Assembly: GCF_007096355.1 (NCBI RefSeq)
Contig: NZ_VKDF01000004.1
Location: forward strand, 372,357 to 436,356
DNA from: Paracoccus sp. M683
Lineage (GTDB): Bacteria > Pseudomonadota > Alphaproteobacteria > Rhodobacterales > Rhodobacteraceae
Direction: 5' to 3'
Length of the DNA: 64,000 bases
Shown piece by piece: positions 17,476 through 25,532 of this stretch; the first letter of the stretch is position 1, and every line of letters starts with the position of its first letter. A program made the position numbers and the translations under genes. The notes under the pieces are model-generated. The model did not search any database. It was not told the origin of the DNA and saw only the letters and a program-made list of their open reading frames with translations.

Positions 17476-17993
17476 CGGTTCTGTCTGTCGATATTCCGGT
17501 CCTGACGACCGAACGGCTGATCCTGCGCGAACCGCGTCAGGCGGATTTCCCGGCGCATGCCGAATTCGCGGCCTCGGATCGGGCGAAATTCGTCGGCGGC
17601 AGCCCCGACCGTTTCGAGGCATGGCGCGGCTTTACCTCGGGCATCGGCCACTGGATCCTCAAGGGCTTCGGCTTCTGGACGGTCGAGGACCGCGCCACCG
17701 GCGCCCCCGCCGGCCGTGTCGGCTTGCTGGATCACGAGGGTTGGCCCGAAATCGAACTGGGCTGGCACATCTATGCCGGCTTCGAGGGCAAAAGCTATGC
17801 CTACGAGGCCGCGATGGCCGCCCGCGACCACGCCTATCGCGTCATGGGCCTGCCGCCGATGATCTCGCATATCGACCCTGACAATGCCCGCTCGCGCCGG
17901 CTTGCGGAACGGATGGGCGCGGTGATCGAACGCGAATCCGTGCTGCTGGGCCAGCCCGTCCTGATCTACCGCCACCCCGCAGGTGCTGCATGA
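17472..17993 (+). CDS. GNAT family N-acetyltransferase (RimJ/RimL-like)
   Basis: The 173-residue protein has the acetyltransferase_3 layout: LTTERLILREPRQADF at the N-terminus, ELGWHIYAGFEGKSYAYEA in the acetyl-CoA-binding region and SRRLAERMGA near the end. It probably acetylates an amine on a protein terminus or small molecule. It overlaps coq7 by ATGA and the next GNAT gene by ATGA. Confidence 0.85.
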   Translation: MTVLSVDIPVLTTERLILREPRQADFPAHAEFAASDRAKFVGGSPDRFEAWRGFTSGIGHWILKGFGFWTVEDRATGAPAGRVGLLDHEGWPEIELGWHIYAGFEGKSYAYEAAMAARDHAYRVMGLPPMISHIDPDNARSRRLAERMGAVIERESVLLGQPVLIYRHPAGAA

Positions 17994-18490
17994 CCGCGCC
18001 CCTGCTGACGACCGACCGGCTGACCCTGCGCCCTCATGTCATGGCCGATTTCGACGCCTATGCCGAATTGATGCAATCGAACCGCGCGATCCATATGGGT
18101 GGCCCTTTCGATCTGGCGCAATCCTGGCAGTGGTTCGCCTCGGATGTCGCGCAATGGCCGCTGAAGGGCTGCGGCGCGCTGGCGGTGACCGAAACGGCAA
18201 CCGGCAGGCTGGTGGGGCAGGTCATTCTGAACGACCTGCCGCATTTCCCCGAACGCGAACTGGGCTGGATGGCTTTCGCGCCCGGCCACGGCTATCTGAC
18301 CGAGGCCGCCGCCCGGCTGCGCGACTATGCCTTTGTCGATCTGGGCTGGTCCTCGCTGGTCAGCTATATCGCCCCGGATAACGACCGCTCGATCGCCTTG
18401 GCGCGCCGTCTTGGCGCCCGGCCGGACAGCACCGCCGCGGGCCCCGATCCCGCGGATCTGGTCTTTCGCCATGCAAGGGTCGCGCCATGA
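17990..18490 (+). CDS. GNAT family N-acetyltransferase (RimJ/RimL-like)
   Basis: The 166-residue protein resembles its upstream neighbour (LTTDRLTLRPHVMADFDAYAE, ELGWMAFAPGHGYLTEAAARLR, SIALARRLGAR), so the pair likely arose by tandem duplication. Start ATG 17990 overlaps the previous stop. The cellular substrate is unknown. Confidence 0.85.
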   Translation: MTAPLLTTDRLTLRPHVMADFDAYAELMQSNRAIHMGGPFDLAQSWQWFASDVAQWPLKGCGALAVTETATGRLVGQVILNDLPHFPERELGWMAFAPGHGYLTEAAARLRDYAFVDLGWSSLVSYIAPDNDRSIALARRLGARPDSTAAGPDPADLVFRHARVAP

Positions 18491-18510
18491 CCGCGCCCTT
18501 CTTCTTCATG

Positions 18511-18546
18511 AAAATATCCTCGGGGGTGTGGGGGCAGACAGCCCCC
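18511..18546 (-). repeat. dispersed hairpin repeat, copy 1 (ends in GGATATTT)
   Basis: Read on the minus strand: a GGGGGC/GCCCCC stem (plus-strand arms 18541-18546 and 18530-18535), a second C-run, then GAGGATATTTT. The same order occurs on the plus strand at 28603-28645. Both copies sit between genes. From memory such elements are frequent in Rhodobacteraceae; I could not count them here. Confidence 0.55.
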
Positions 18547-18575
18547 GCTGCCCGACCAGCCATCGGAGCCCCCGC

Positions 18576-18872
18576 ATGAGTGACGCAACCGCCCGCGCCG
18601 CAGCCCTGTTGTCGGAACATCGTTCCAGCATCGACCGGCTGGATGCGATCCTGGTCTATACGCTGGCCGAGCGCTTCAAGCACACCCAATCCGTCGGCCG
18701 CCTCAAGGCCGACCACGATCTTCCGCCGTCCGATCCCGCCCGCGAGGCGGAACAGATCGCACGGCTGGAACGCCTCGCGCGCGAGGCCGACCTGGACCCT
18801 GAATTCGCGCGCAAACTTCTGAACTTCGTGATCGCGGAAGTCATCCGTCACCACGAACAATTCCAATCCTAG
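18576..18872 (+). CDS. chorismate mutase (AroQ class)
   Basis: The 98-residue all-helical protein fits the AroQ chorismate mutase domain: HRSSIDRLDAILVYTLAERF, SVGRLKADHDLPPSDPAREAEQ and FARKLLNFVIAEVIRHH. It converts chorismate to prephenate for phenylalanine and tyrosine. ATG 18576 (MSDATARA) was chosen because the longer frame runs back through the neighbour. It lies 39 bp before rpsP. Confidence 0.9.
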   Translation: MSDATARAAALLSEHRSSIDRLDAILVYTLAERFKHTQSVGRLKADHDLPPSDPAREAEQIARLERLAREADLDPEFARKLLNFVIAEVIRHHEQFQS

Positions 18873-18911
18873 GGGCATCCCCCCGACACCGCCATTCAAA
18901 GGAGAATACCA

Positions 18912-19295
18912 ATGGCAATGAAAATCCGTCTGGCCCGTGGTGGCAGCAAGAAGCGCCCCCATTACGCCATCGTCGCCTCGGATTCGCGCATGCCGCGCGA
19001 CGGCCGCTTTATCGAAAAGCTGGGCACCTATAACCCGCTGCTGCCGAAAGACAGCGAAGATCGCATCAAGATGGATATGGAGCGTGTGCAATACTGGCTG
19101 GGCCAGGGCGCGCAGGCCACCGACCGCGTTGCCCGTTTCCTGGAAGCTGCCGGCGTCAAGGAAAAGACCGAGCGCAAGAACATGAAGAAAGCCCAGCCCG
19201 GCAAGGCCGCGCAGGACCGCGCCGCCAAGCGTGCCGAGCGTGAGGCCGCTGCCAGCGCCCCGGCCGAGGAAGCCACCGCAGAAAGCGCGGAATAA
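18912..19295 (+). CDS. rpsP: 30S ribosomal protein S16
   Basis: The 127-residue protein begins [18 protein letters not shown], the S16 signature. It is longer than the roughly 80-residue enterobacterial protein because of a Lys/Ala/Glu-rich tail, common in alphaproteobacteria. AAAGGAGAA at 18898-18906 precedes ATG 18912. It heads the rpsP-rimM-trmD-rplS group. Confidence 0.98.
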   Translation: MAMKIRLARGGSKKRPHYAIVASDSRMPRDGRFIEKLGTYNPLLPKDSEDRIKMDMERVQYWLGQGAQATDRVARFLEAAGVKEKTERKNMKKAQPGKAAQDRAAKRAEREAAASAPAEEATAESAE

Positions 19296-19298
19296 TCC

Positions 19299-19799
19299 AT
19301 GGCTGCGGCGGACCGGGTCTGCGTCGGCGCGATTGCAGGCGCCTTTGGCGTCCACGGCGAGGTGCGGCTGAAAAGCTTCACCTCGGAACCGCGCGACATT
19401 TCCAGCTATGGTCCGCTGACCACCGAGGATGGCAAACGATCCTTTGCCATTCAGGTGACCCGGCCCGTCACCGGCGGGCTGGGTGCGCGTCTGTCGGGGG
19501 TCGAGACCCGCGAACAGGCCGAGGCGCTGAAGGGCACGACCCTCTGGGCCTCGCGAGAGGCATTGCCGAATCTGCCTGATGACGAGTTCTACCATGCCGA
19601 CCTGATCGGGTTGGAGGTGGTGGACACCGGCGGGCAGGTGCTGGGCCGGGTCCGGGCGATTTATGATCACGGCGCCGGCGATATTCTGGAAGTTGTGGGC
19701 CAGCAGGTGCTGCTTCTGCCCTTTACCCGTGCGGTGGTGCCGACGGTCGACCTGGTGGCCGGCCGTATCGTGGCCGACCCGCCCGGTTCGGACGAATGA
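19299..19799 (+). CDS. rimM: 16S rRNA processing protein RimM
   Basis: The 166-residue protein has the RimM N-terminal domain ([19 protein letters not shown]) and the PRC-barrel ([29 protein letters not shown]). It binds S19 and assists 30S maturation. It starts 3 bp after rpsP and its stop overlaps the next start. Confidence 0.97.
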   Translation: MAAADRVCVGAIAGAFGVHGEVRLKSFTSEPRDISSYGPLTTEDGKRSFAIQVTRPVTGGLGARLSGVETREQAEALKGTTLWASREALPNLPDDEFYHADLIGLEVVDTGGQVLGRVRAIYDHGAGDILEVVGQQVLLLPFTRAVVPTVDLVAGRIVADPPGSDE

Positions 19800-20629
19800 C
19801 CCGCATTTTCGTTCATGCCGGTTTTCACAAGACCGGCACCAAGACAGTCCAGCACTTCCTGCATCAGAACGGCCCGGTGATCTGGCCGCGTTCCGCCATT
19901 GTGTTACCCAGTCGGCTGCGCCAGGTGACTCGCATCGGGTTCTGGTATCAGGACCTGCCCGAGCCGGGCCTGCTGGATCAATGGCAAGAGGCGATGGAAA
20001 CCTTTCTGCGCAGCCTCGACCTGGCGCCCGCAAAGCCCGGCAAGGCCGGCCGTGATCTGATCATCAGTGCGGAAAACCTGCTGGGGCGAATGCCGAACCA
20101 GGTCGGCCCGGATCCCTATCCCGTGGCCGTCGATCTGCTGGACCGGCTGATCCGCGCCCTGGGCGTGCTGCCGCAACCCGCTGAAACGACCGTGTATTTG
20201 TCGCAGCGACAACCGCAGGACTGGCTGCGCAGCGTCCACAGCCATCTTGCGCTGAAATCCCGGATCAGGTTGCGCGAGGATCTTGACCAGTTCACGGCGC
20301 GCCTGGGGCAGCTGTCGCTTGCCGATCAGGCCCGCCATATCGCGGCAGCCTTGCCTGTCCGGGTCATCACCCATGACATTGCGACGCTGGCCGAGGCGCC
20401 TTTCGGCATCGCCCAGCCCTTTGTCGACTTCCTGAACCTTCCGGCCGCCGCCCTTGCGCGATTGACGCCGGTGGGTCATGTCTACCGCTCGGCCGCGCCC
20501 GAACTTGTGGCCGCGCTGATCGCATTGAACAACAGCGCGCTGGATGGCGATGCCCTGGTCGCGGCGAAGCAGGCCCTGATCCGGGGCAACAGCCTGGCCG
20601 GCACCGATATGTGGGGAAATCCGCGATGA
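19796..20629 (+). CDS. sulfotransferase-like P-loop protein
   Basis: The 277-residue protein starts [26 protein letters not shown] resembles the 5'-phosphosulfate loop of sulfotransferases. A 3'-phosphate motif is less clear ([15 protein letters not shown] around residues 140-155 is a candidate). ATGA overlaps join it to rimM upstream and trmD downstream, so it is coupled into a ribosome/tRNA-modification operon. A role in sulfating a cell-surface sugar or small molecule is only inferred. Confidence 0.65.
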   Translation: MTRIFVHAGFHKTGTKTVQHFLHQNGPVIWPRSAIVLPSRLRQVTRIGFWYQDLPEPGLLDQWQEAMETFLRSLDLAPAKPGKAGRDLIISAENLLGRMPNQVGPDPYPVAVDLLDRLIRALGVLPQPAETTVYLSQRQPQDWLRSVHSHLALKSRIRLREDLDQFTARLGQLSLADQARHIAAALPVRVITHDIATLAEAPFGIAQPFVDFLNLPAAALARLTPVGHVYRSAAPELVAALIALNNSALDGDALVAAKQALIRGNSLAGTDMWGNPR

Positions 20630-21477
20630 AATCTCATGGCCGGCTGTCCATCTCGGCCTCTGCCAAACCGCGCGAACTGATGGCCGAACCGCAGGTGCGG
20701 GGGGGCTGGACGGCGAATATCGTCACCCTGTTCCCCGAGGCGTTTCCCGGCACGCTTGGCCTGTCGCTGACCGGCAAGGCGCTGGCCGAGGGGCTTTGGA
20801 ACCTGCGCACCATTCCATTGCGCGACCACGGCATCGGCAAGCATCGCAACGTCGACGATACGCCGGCGGGCGGCGGCGCCGGCATGGTGATCCGCCCCGA
20901 TGTCATGGCCGCGGCGCTGGATCGGGCCGATCCTGGCCTGCCGGTGATCTATCTGTCACCACGCGGCCGCCCCTTTACCCAGGCCCGCGCCCGCGCCCTT
21001 GCCGAGGGGCCGGGGATGACTCTGATCTGCGGCCGGTTCGAGGGCGTGGATCAGCGCGTCCTGGACGCCCGCAACATCGAAGAGATCAGCATCGGCGACT
21101 ATGTCCTGACCGGAGGCGAGCTTGCAGCTCAGGTCTTGATCGACGCGACGGTTCGCCTTATACCGCGCGTGCTGGGGAATCAGGCGTCACTGGCCGAGGA
21201 ATCCTTTTCCGAAGGTCTGCTTGAACACCCGCAATATACTCGCCCCGCCGAGTGGGAAGGCCGCAGGATCCCCGATGTCGTCATGTCGGGCAATCATGCG
21301 GCCATATCTGCTTGGAGGCGCGAGCAGGCCGAAAGCCTGACCAAGGAACGCCGCCCCGACCTGTGGCGGGCATTTGCAGACCGGGACACCGGGGGGCAAG
21401 TGGACCCGACAAAGGACCGACAGCTCTCGGGCGCATCAGACCAATCGCGGAAACGCCGCGAGCATGAAAAGGATTAA
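20626..21477 (+). CDS. trmD: tRNA (guanine-N1)-methyltransferase TrmD
   Basis: The 283-residue SPOUT methyltransferase makes m1G37 in tRNA. Trefoil-knot motifs are visible: [26 protein letters not shown] and [22 protein letters not shown]. It is longer than the E. coli enzyme at both ends (about 30 residues before [11 protein letters not shown]). ATG 20626 overlaps the previous stop. The C-terminal charged tail ends 4 bp before the rplS start. Confidence 0.97.
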   Translation: MKSHGRLSISASAKPRELMAEPQVRGGWTANIVTLFPEAFPGTLGLSLTGKALAEGLWNLRTIPLRDHGIGKHRNVDDTPAGGGAGMVIRPDVMAAALDRADPGLPVIYLSPRGRPFTQARARALAEGPGMTLICGRFEGVDQRVLDARNIEEISIGDYVLTGGELAAQVLIDATVRLIPRVLGNQASLAEESFSEGLLEHPQYTRPAEWEGRRIPDVVMSGNHAAISAWRREQAESLTKERRPDLWRAFADRDTGGQVDPTKDRQLSGASDQSRKRREHEKD

Positions 21478-21481
21478 TGCG

Positions 21482-21871
21482 ATGAACCTGATCGCCCAAC
21501 TGGAAGCCGAGCAGATCGCCTCGCTCGGCAAGGACATCCCGGACTTCAAGGCCGGTGACACCATCCGCGTCGGTTACAAAGTGACCGAAGGCACCCGCAC
21601 CCGCGTGCAGAACTATGAAGGCGTCTGCATCGCCCGCAAGGGCGGCAATGGCATCGCCGCCAGCTTCACCGTGCGCAAGATTTCCTTTGGCGAGGGCGTG
21701 GAACGTGTGTTCCCGCTGTATTCGACCAATATCGACAAGATCGAGGTCGTGCGCCGCGGCAAGGTCCGCCGCGCCAAGCTGTACTATCTGCGCGATCGTC
21801 GCGGCAAGTCGGCCCGTATCGTCGAAAAGACCAACTACAAGCCCCTGTCGGGCGCTGCATCCAAAGCCTGA
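21482..21871 (+). CDS. rplS: 50S ribosomal protein L19
   Basis: The 129-residue protein begins [17 protein letters not shown] and has [20 protein letters not shown], the L19 core. ATG 21482 with AAAAGGA at 21467-21473 was chosen. ATG 21464 would overlap trmD and add six residues. It belongs to the operon with trmD. Confidence 0.97.
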   Translation: MNLIAQLEAEQIASLGKDIPDFKAGDTIRVGYKVTEGTRTRVQNYEGVCIARKGGNGIAASFTVRKISFGEGVERVFPLYSTNIDKIEVVRRGKVRRAKLYYLRDRRGKSARIVEKTNYKPLSGAASKA

Positions 21872-21882
21872 GGAGACGTCCG

Positions 21883-22104
21883 ATGAGAAAAGACATTCAT
21901 CCCGATTACCACATGATCGAGGTCAAGATGACGGACGGCACGACCTACAACGTGCGTTCGACCTGGGGCAAGGAAGGCGACACCATGTCGCTGGATATCG
22001 ACCCGACCTCGCACCCGGCATGGACCGGCGGCTCGGCCAAGCTGATGGATACCGGCGGCCGCGTGTCGAAGTTCAAGAACAAATACGCTGGCCTCGGCTT
22101 CTGA
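21883..22104 (+). CDS. rpmE: 50S ribosomal protein L31, cysteine-free form
   Basis: The 73-residue protein begins [20 protein letters not shown] and matches L31. It has no cysteine, so the CxxC zinc site of zinc-binding L31 is absent, giving the C-minus form. GAGG at 21871-21874 precedes ATG 21883. It is the last gene of the block and is followed by a strong terminator. Confidence 0.95.
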   Translation: MRKDIHPDYHMIEVKMTDGTTYNVRSTWGKEGDTMSLDIDPTSHPAWTGGSAKLMDTGGRVSKFKNKYAGLGF

Positions 22105-22131
22105 TAAGCCCCGCCAGTCGGTGCAAGACGC

Positions 22132-22162
22132 GAACGCCGCCCTTTGGGGCGGCGTTCTTCGT
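22132..22162 (+). terminator. intrinsic terminator after rpmE
   Basis: GAACGCCGCCC at 22132-22142 pairs perfectly with GGGCGGCGTTC at 22147-22157 around TTTG, followed by TTCGTT. It ends the ribosomal block. Confidence 0.85.
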
Positions 22163-22188
22163 TGGGCATGGACGACATGGGGGCGGGG

Positions 22189-22458
22189 TCAAAGCGATGT
22201 CGTCAGCGATACCCACCAACCTTTCGGCGCGCTGCCGCCAAGGGGATGGCCGGTGATCAGCCGTTCACCCGCGTCGATGGTCACACGGCCGTCGCGATAG
22301 CGGCGCAGCACCGGGCCTTGCGCCGATTGCCGGCCGCTCAGCTCGATCGTGGCAAAGCCCATATCGCGGGCCGGTTCGGGGCGCTGCTGCATTGCGATCA
22401 ACTCGGGCAGCAGAGGCGTCACATGGGCGGTAAAGCCCTGGCTGATGATGGCGTTCAT
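22189..22458 (-). CDS. small hypothetical protein, second gene of Rrf2-linked pair
   Basis: The 89-residue soluble protein starts MNAIISQGFTAHVTPLLPEL and ends GSAPKGWWVSLTTSL. No family is recognised. ATG 22458 overlaps the TGA of the upstream 80-residue gene, which supports real translation. The pair lies just downstream of an Rrf2 regulator gene and a palindromic control region, so regulation by that protein is likely. Confidence 0.6.
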   Translation of the reverse strand: MNAIISQGFTAHVTPLLPELIAMQQRPEPARDMGFATIELSGRQSAQGPVLRRYRDGRVTIDAGERLITGHPLGGSAPKGWWVSLTTSL

Positions 22459-22697
22459 TGCAGTTCCCCATGCAGCGGCGTCGTGCGGGTGGTCCAGCGC
22501 GAGCGGTCGCGGTTGCGAAGCAGATCCCGTGTGGCGATGTCGGGATCGCGGGTCATGACTGTCACGGGGATTCCGGCGATGCAGTGATGGCGCCCAGTCA
22601 CCCGGTCGATCAGATCGACCGTGAAGACCGGGGGCAGCGGGCGCATCGCCTGAATGGCGGTTCCGGCAAAAGCGGTCAGGTGGTTCAGCATCGTCAT
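22455..22697 (-). CDS. small hypothetical protein, first gene of Rrf2-linked pair
   Basis: The 80-residue protein starts MTMLNHLTAFAGTAIQAMRP and contains VFTVDLIDRVTGRHH and a basic C-terminus with DLLRNRDRSRW. No family is recognised. GGAG at 22704-22707 (minus strand) precedes ATG 22697. It overlaps the following gene by ATGA. The palindromes at 22746-22795 lie 50-100 bp upstream. Confidence 0.6.
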   Translation of the reverse strand: MTMLNHLTAFAGTAIQAMRPLPPVFTVDLIDRVTGRHHCIAGIPVTVMTRDPDIATRDLLRNRDRSRWTTRTTPLHGELQ

Positions 22698-22745
22698 GGC
22701 GGATACTCCGTCGTTTCACTGTCAGGTCTTGCTGACAGATTTATT

Positions 22746-22795
22746 ACGACTTAGTCAGTCGTGTTTATCAAGATAAAAACGACTTGCTGAGTAGA
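22746..22795. promoter_or_regulatory. tandem palindromes, putative Rrf2 operator
   Basis: ACGACT at 22746-22751 and AGTCGT at 22757-22762 form a perfect palindrome with a 5-bp spacer. A second, half-degenerate copy has ACGACT at 22779-22784, a 5-bp spacer and AGT at 22790. The copies start 33 bp apart, about three helical turns. Between them TTTATC-AA-GATAAA (22764-22777) is another perfect palindrome. The region is AT-rich and upstream of the 80-residue gene. Confidence 0.55.
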
Positions 22796-22817
22796 TATTT
22801 TTTAAATATTTGAAATA

Positions 22818-23285
22818 TCATGAAATTACTGGATCTGATACCGGAAGATTCAGCAGCTCGTGTTCTGGCCGGCTGACCAGATCGGCCAGGGTCAGTGATT
22901 CGATCAGCAGCAGATAGGACCAGAAGATCTCGCCAAAGACGCGGCGCAGCTGGCAGGTCTTTTCGTCGGTGCAATCCTCGCAGCGGTGATAGGCGCTGCG
23001 AGACAGGCAGGGCAGGGGCGCCAGCGGCCCCTCGATCCGGCGCAGCAGCGGTTCCAGCGGCACCTCGGCCGGATCGCGGTTCAGGCGGTATCCGCCCTTG
23101 CGGCCCCGGATCGAGGTCAGGATGCCGGCATCGCGCACCTGCAACAGGATATGTTCCAGAAAACGCTTGGGCGCGCCTGATCGACGGGCGATTTCCTCGA
23201 TCTGCAAGGCGTGGTCGCTGTTTGCGCGCTCCTCAGCCAGAACGATCAAGGCTTTCAGCGCATATTTCATTTTCTGAGTAATCAT
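22818..23285 (-). CDS. Rrf2-family transcriptional regulator with four cysteines
   Basis: The 155-residue protein has the Rrf2 winged helix (MITQKMKYALKALIVLAEE, SGAPKRFLEHILLQVRDAG, RGRKGGYRLNR). The C-terminal half has Cys93, Cys102, Cys105 and Cys111. Rrf2 proteins such as IscR use three cysteines in this region to bind an Fe-S cluster. Four cysteines in the spacing C-x8-C-x2-C-x5-C suggest a cluster or thiol sensor. It precedes two small unknown genes on the same strand. Confidence 0.88.
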   Translation of the reverse strand: MITQKMKYALKALIVLAEERANSDHALQIEEIARRSGAPKRFLEHILLQVRDAGILTSIRGRKGGYRLNRDPAEVPLEPLLRRIEGPLAPLPCLSRSAYHRCEDCTDEKTCQLRRVFGEIFWSYLLLIESLTLADLVSRPEHELLNLPVSDPVIS

Positions 23286-23429
23286 GGATCATTCCTAGGC
23301 AGCGCCGGGCCATACGGCAAGCGTGCTGCGCAGCCGGGCCGCTTTTTCCGTCACTTGGGTTGCGCGGGGCGACTTTCCAATAGGCCGTTGTTTTCATATG
23401 GTCCGCCCGGTTCTGGTGCCGGAGGATTC

Positions 23430-24200
23430 GTGGCGCATATCATCGTTGTCGGGAACGAAAAGGGCGGTTCGGGAAAATCCACCACCTCGATGCATGTCGC
23501 CACCGCGCTGGCGCGGATGGGGCATCGCGTGGGCGCCATGGATCTGGACGTTCGCCAGCGCAGCTTTGGCCGCTATCTGGAAAACCGCGCCGCCTTCATG
23601 GCGCGCGAGGGGATCGAACTGCCGACACCCGAACTGGCGCATCTGGCCGAAGGCGCCGACCCCCTTAGCCCGCCCATGGCCGAGATGGAAACGCGTTGCG
23701 ATTTCATCCTGCTGGACTGCCCCGGTTCCCATACCAAGCTGAGCCAGATGGCGCATACACTGGCTGACACGCTGATCTCGCCGATGAATGACAGCTTCAT
23801 CGACTTCGACCTGCTGGCGCGGATGTCGCCTGATGGCGATGTGCTTGGTCCCTCGATCTATGCCGAGATGGTCTGGACCGCGCGGCAGATGCGCGGGCAG
23901 GCCGGGGCCGGGGCAATCGACTGGCTGGTGCTGCGCAACCGCCTTGGCACGCAGGCCATGCACAACAAGCGCAAGGTTGGTGACGCGTTGACCAACCTGT
24001 CCCGCCGCATCGGCTTTCGTGTGGCCCCCGGCTTTTCCGAGCGGGTGATCTTTCGCGAGCTGTTTCCGCGCGGGCTGACCCTGCTGGACCTGAAGGATGT
24101 CGGGACCGAGACGTTGAACATGTCCAACATCGCTGCCCGCCAGGAATTGCGCGACCTGATCGCGGAATTGCGGCTGCCGGGAGTTTCCGTCAGCTTCTGA
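23430..24200 (+). CDS. mipZ: division plane positioning ATPase MipZ
   Basis: The 256-residue ParA-like protein begins VAHIIVVGNEKGGSGKSTTS (deviant Walker A). DLDVRQRSFGRYLENR and FILLDCPGSHTKLSQMAHTLAD are characteristic of MipZ, which forms a gradient from the poles and inhibits FtsZ off-centre. Start GTG 23430 follows GGAGG at 23421-23425. It is single in its direction from the chromosomal context; the RND genes start 135 bp later. Confidence 0.93.
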   Translation: MAHIIVVGNEKGGSGKSTTSMHVATALARMGHRVGAMDLDVRQRSFGRYLENRAAFMAREGIELPTPELAHLAEGADPLSPPMAEMETRCDFILLDCPGSHTKLSQMAHTLADTLISPMNDSFIDFDLLARMSPDGDVLGPSIYAEMVWTARQMRGQAGAGAIDWLVLRNRLGTQAMHNKRKVGDALTNLSRRIGFRVAPGFSERVIFRELFPRGLTLLDLKDVGTETLNMSNIAARQELRDLIAELRLPGVSVSF

Positions 24201-24335
24201 CATGCGTGCCCGGCCAGCCGTTCGGCCATCTGCCGCCCATTGAACGGATAGCGAAAACGCCGCATTGTGGCACGGGGTCGGCATGACTATGTTACGGTCG
24301 GTTACATTGGATGTGATGATGGGTGGACGCCACGG

Positions 24336-25532
24336 ATGAAACGGCTTTTCGTCATTCTGGCGGCGCTGACGCTGGTTCCGCCTGGCCCTGCCGCCTTGGC
24401 CGAGGAAAGCGCCGCTGCGACAGTGCCCGCCGCGGCAACAACGATCCCATCGGTGACGGTTGCCGATGCTGCCATGGCCGAGGTGCAGTCACGGGTGCTG
24501 CTGTCGGGCACGCTGGTGGCGCGGCAAGAGGTGCTGATCTTCCCGCAGGTCTCGGGCTATGAGATCACCGAATTGCTGACCGAGACCGGCGAGCAGGTCG
24601 AGAAGGGTCAGGTGCTGGCACGGATGTCGCGGGACATCCTGGCCGCGCAACTGGCGCAGGCCGATGCCGAATATCAGCGCGCGATGGCGGGTGTCGGTCA
24701 GGCGCAAAGCCAGATCGCAAATGCCGAGGCCGCCCGTATCCAGGCCGTCACCGCGCTGAACCGGGTCCAGCAGCTGCGCAGCAGCGGCAGCGCCGCGCAG
24801 GCGACGCTGGATGACGCCATCGCGGCCGAGGCCAGCGCGCAGGCGCAGGCGGCGTCTGCCGCTGACGGGTTGGCCGTGGCGCAGGCGGCGGTGGCACAGG
24901 CCGAAGCGGCGCGGGCGCTGGCGCGGTTGAATCTGGATCGCACAGATATCAGGGCACCGGCGGACGGGCTGATCGTGGAACGTCAGGCAGAACTGGGGGC
25001 CATCGCCGGATCCGGGGGCGAGCCCTTGTTCCGGCTGATCGCGGGGGGCGAGATCGAACTTTCGGCCGAGGTGATCGAAACCGCGCTGCATCAGTTGAAG
25101 CTGGGCGATCCGGCGCTGATCCAGGTGGCGGGTGTCGGCGCGGTGCAGGGCAAGGTCCGGCTGTTGCCCGCCAGCGTCGATCCGGTGACGCGGTTGGGCA
25201 AGATGCGCATCTCGCTGGATCCGCATCCGGCGCTGCGGACGGGGCTGTTTGCCAATGGCTCGGTCATCACGGCGCAGCGGCAGGCGGTCACGGTGCCGGC
25301 TGGCGCGGTGCTGGCGGACGATCAGGGGGAATGGGTTCAGCTGGTCAGCGATGACGGGGTGGTGCAGCGGCAGCAGGTGCAGGCTGGGCTGCTGTGGCAG
25401 TCGCTGCGCGAGATCCGCACCGGGGTTCAGCCGGGGCAGCGCGTGATTGCCCGCTCGGGCGCGTTTTTCCGCGATGGTGACCGGGTCAGCCCGGTCGCCG
25501 GTGCAGACAGCGGTGGCGGCACCGCGCCATGA
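24336..25532 (+). CDS. RND efflux periplasmic adaptor (membrane fusion protein)
   Basis: The 398-residue protein has a signal peptide (about 1-22) ending ALA, then a split biotinyl-lipoyl domain (SGYEITELLTETGEQVEKGQ and DIRAPADGLIVERQAELG) flanking an Ala-rich coiled-coil hairpin (about 100-210), and a C-terminal beta-barrel. It bridges the RND pump to an outer-membrane channel. ATG 24336 is the first good start. Its stop overlaps the permease gene by ATGA. No channel gene is present nearby. Confidence 0.9.
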   Translation: MKRLFVILAALTLVPPGPAALAEESAAATVPAAATTIPSVTVADAAMAEVQSRVLLSGTLVARQEVLIFPQVSGYEITELLTETGEQVEKGQVLARMSRDILAAQLAQADAEYQRAMAGVGQAQSQIANAEAARIQAVTALNRVQQLRSSGSAAQATLDDAIAAEASAQAQAASAADGLAVAQAAVAQAEAARALARLNLDRTDIRAPADGLIVERQAELGAIAGSGGEPLFRLIAGGEIELSAEVIETALHQLKLGDPALIQVAGVGAVQGKVRLLPASVDPVTRLGKMRISLDPHPALRTGLFANGSVITAQRQAVTVPAGAVLADDQGEWVQLVSDDGVVQRQQVQAGLLWQSLREIRTGVQPGQRVIARSGAFFRDGDRVSPVAGADSGGGTAP

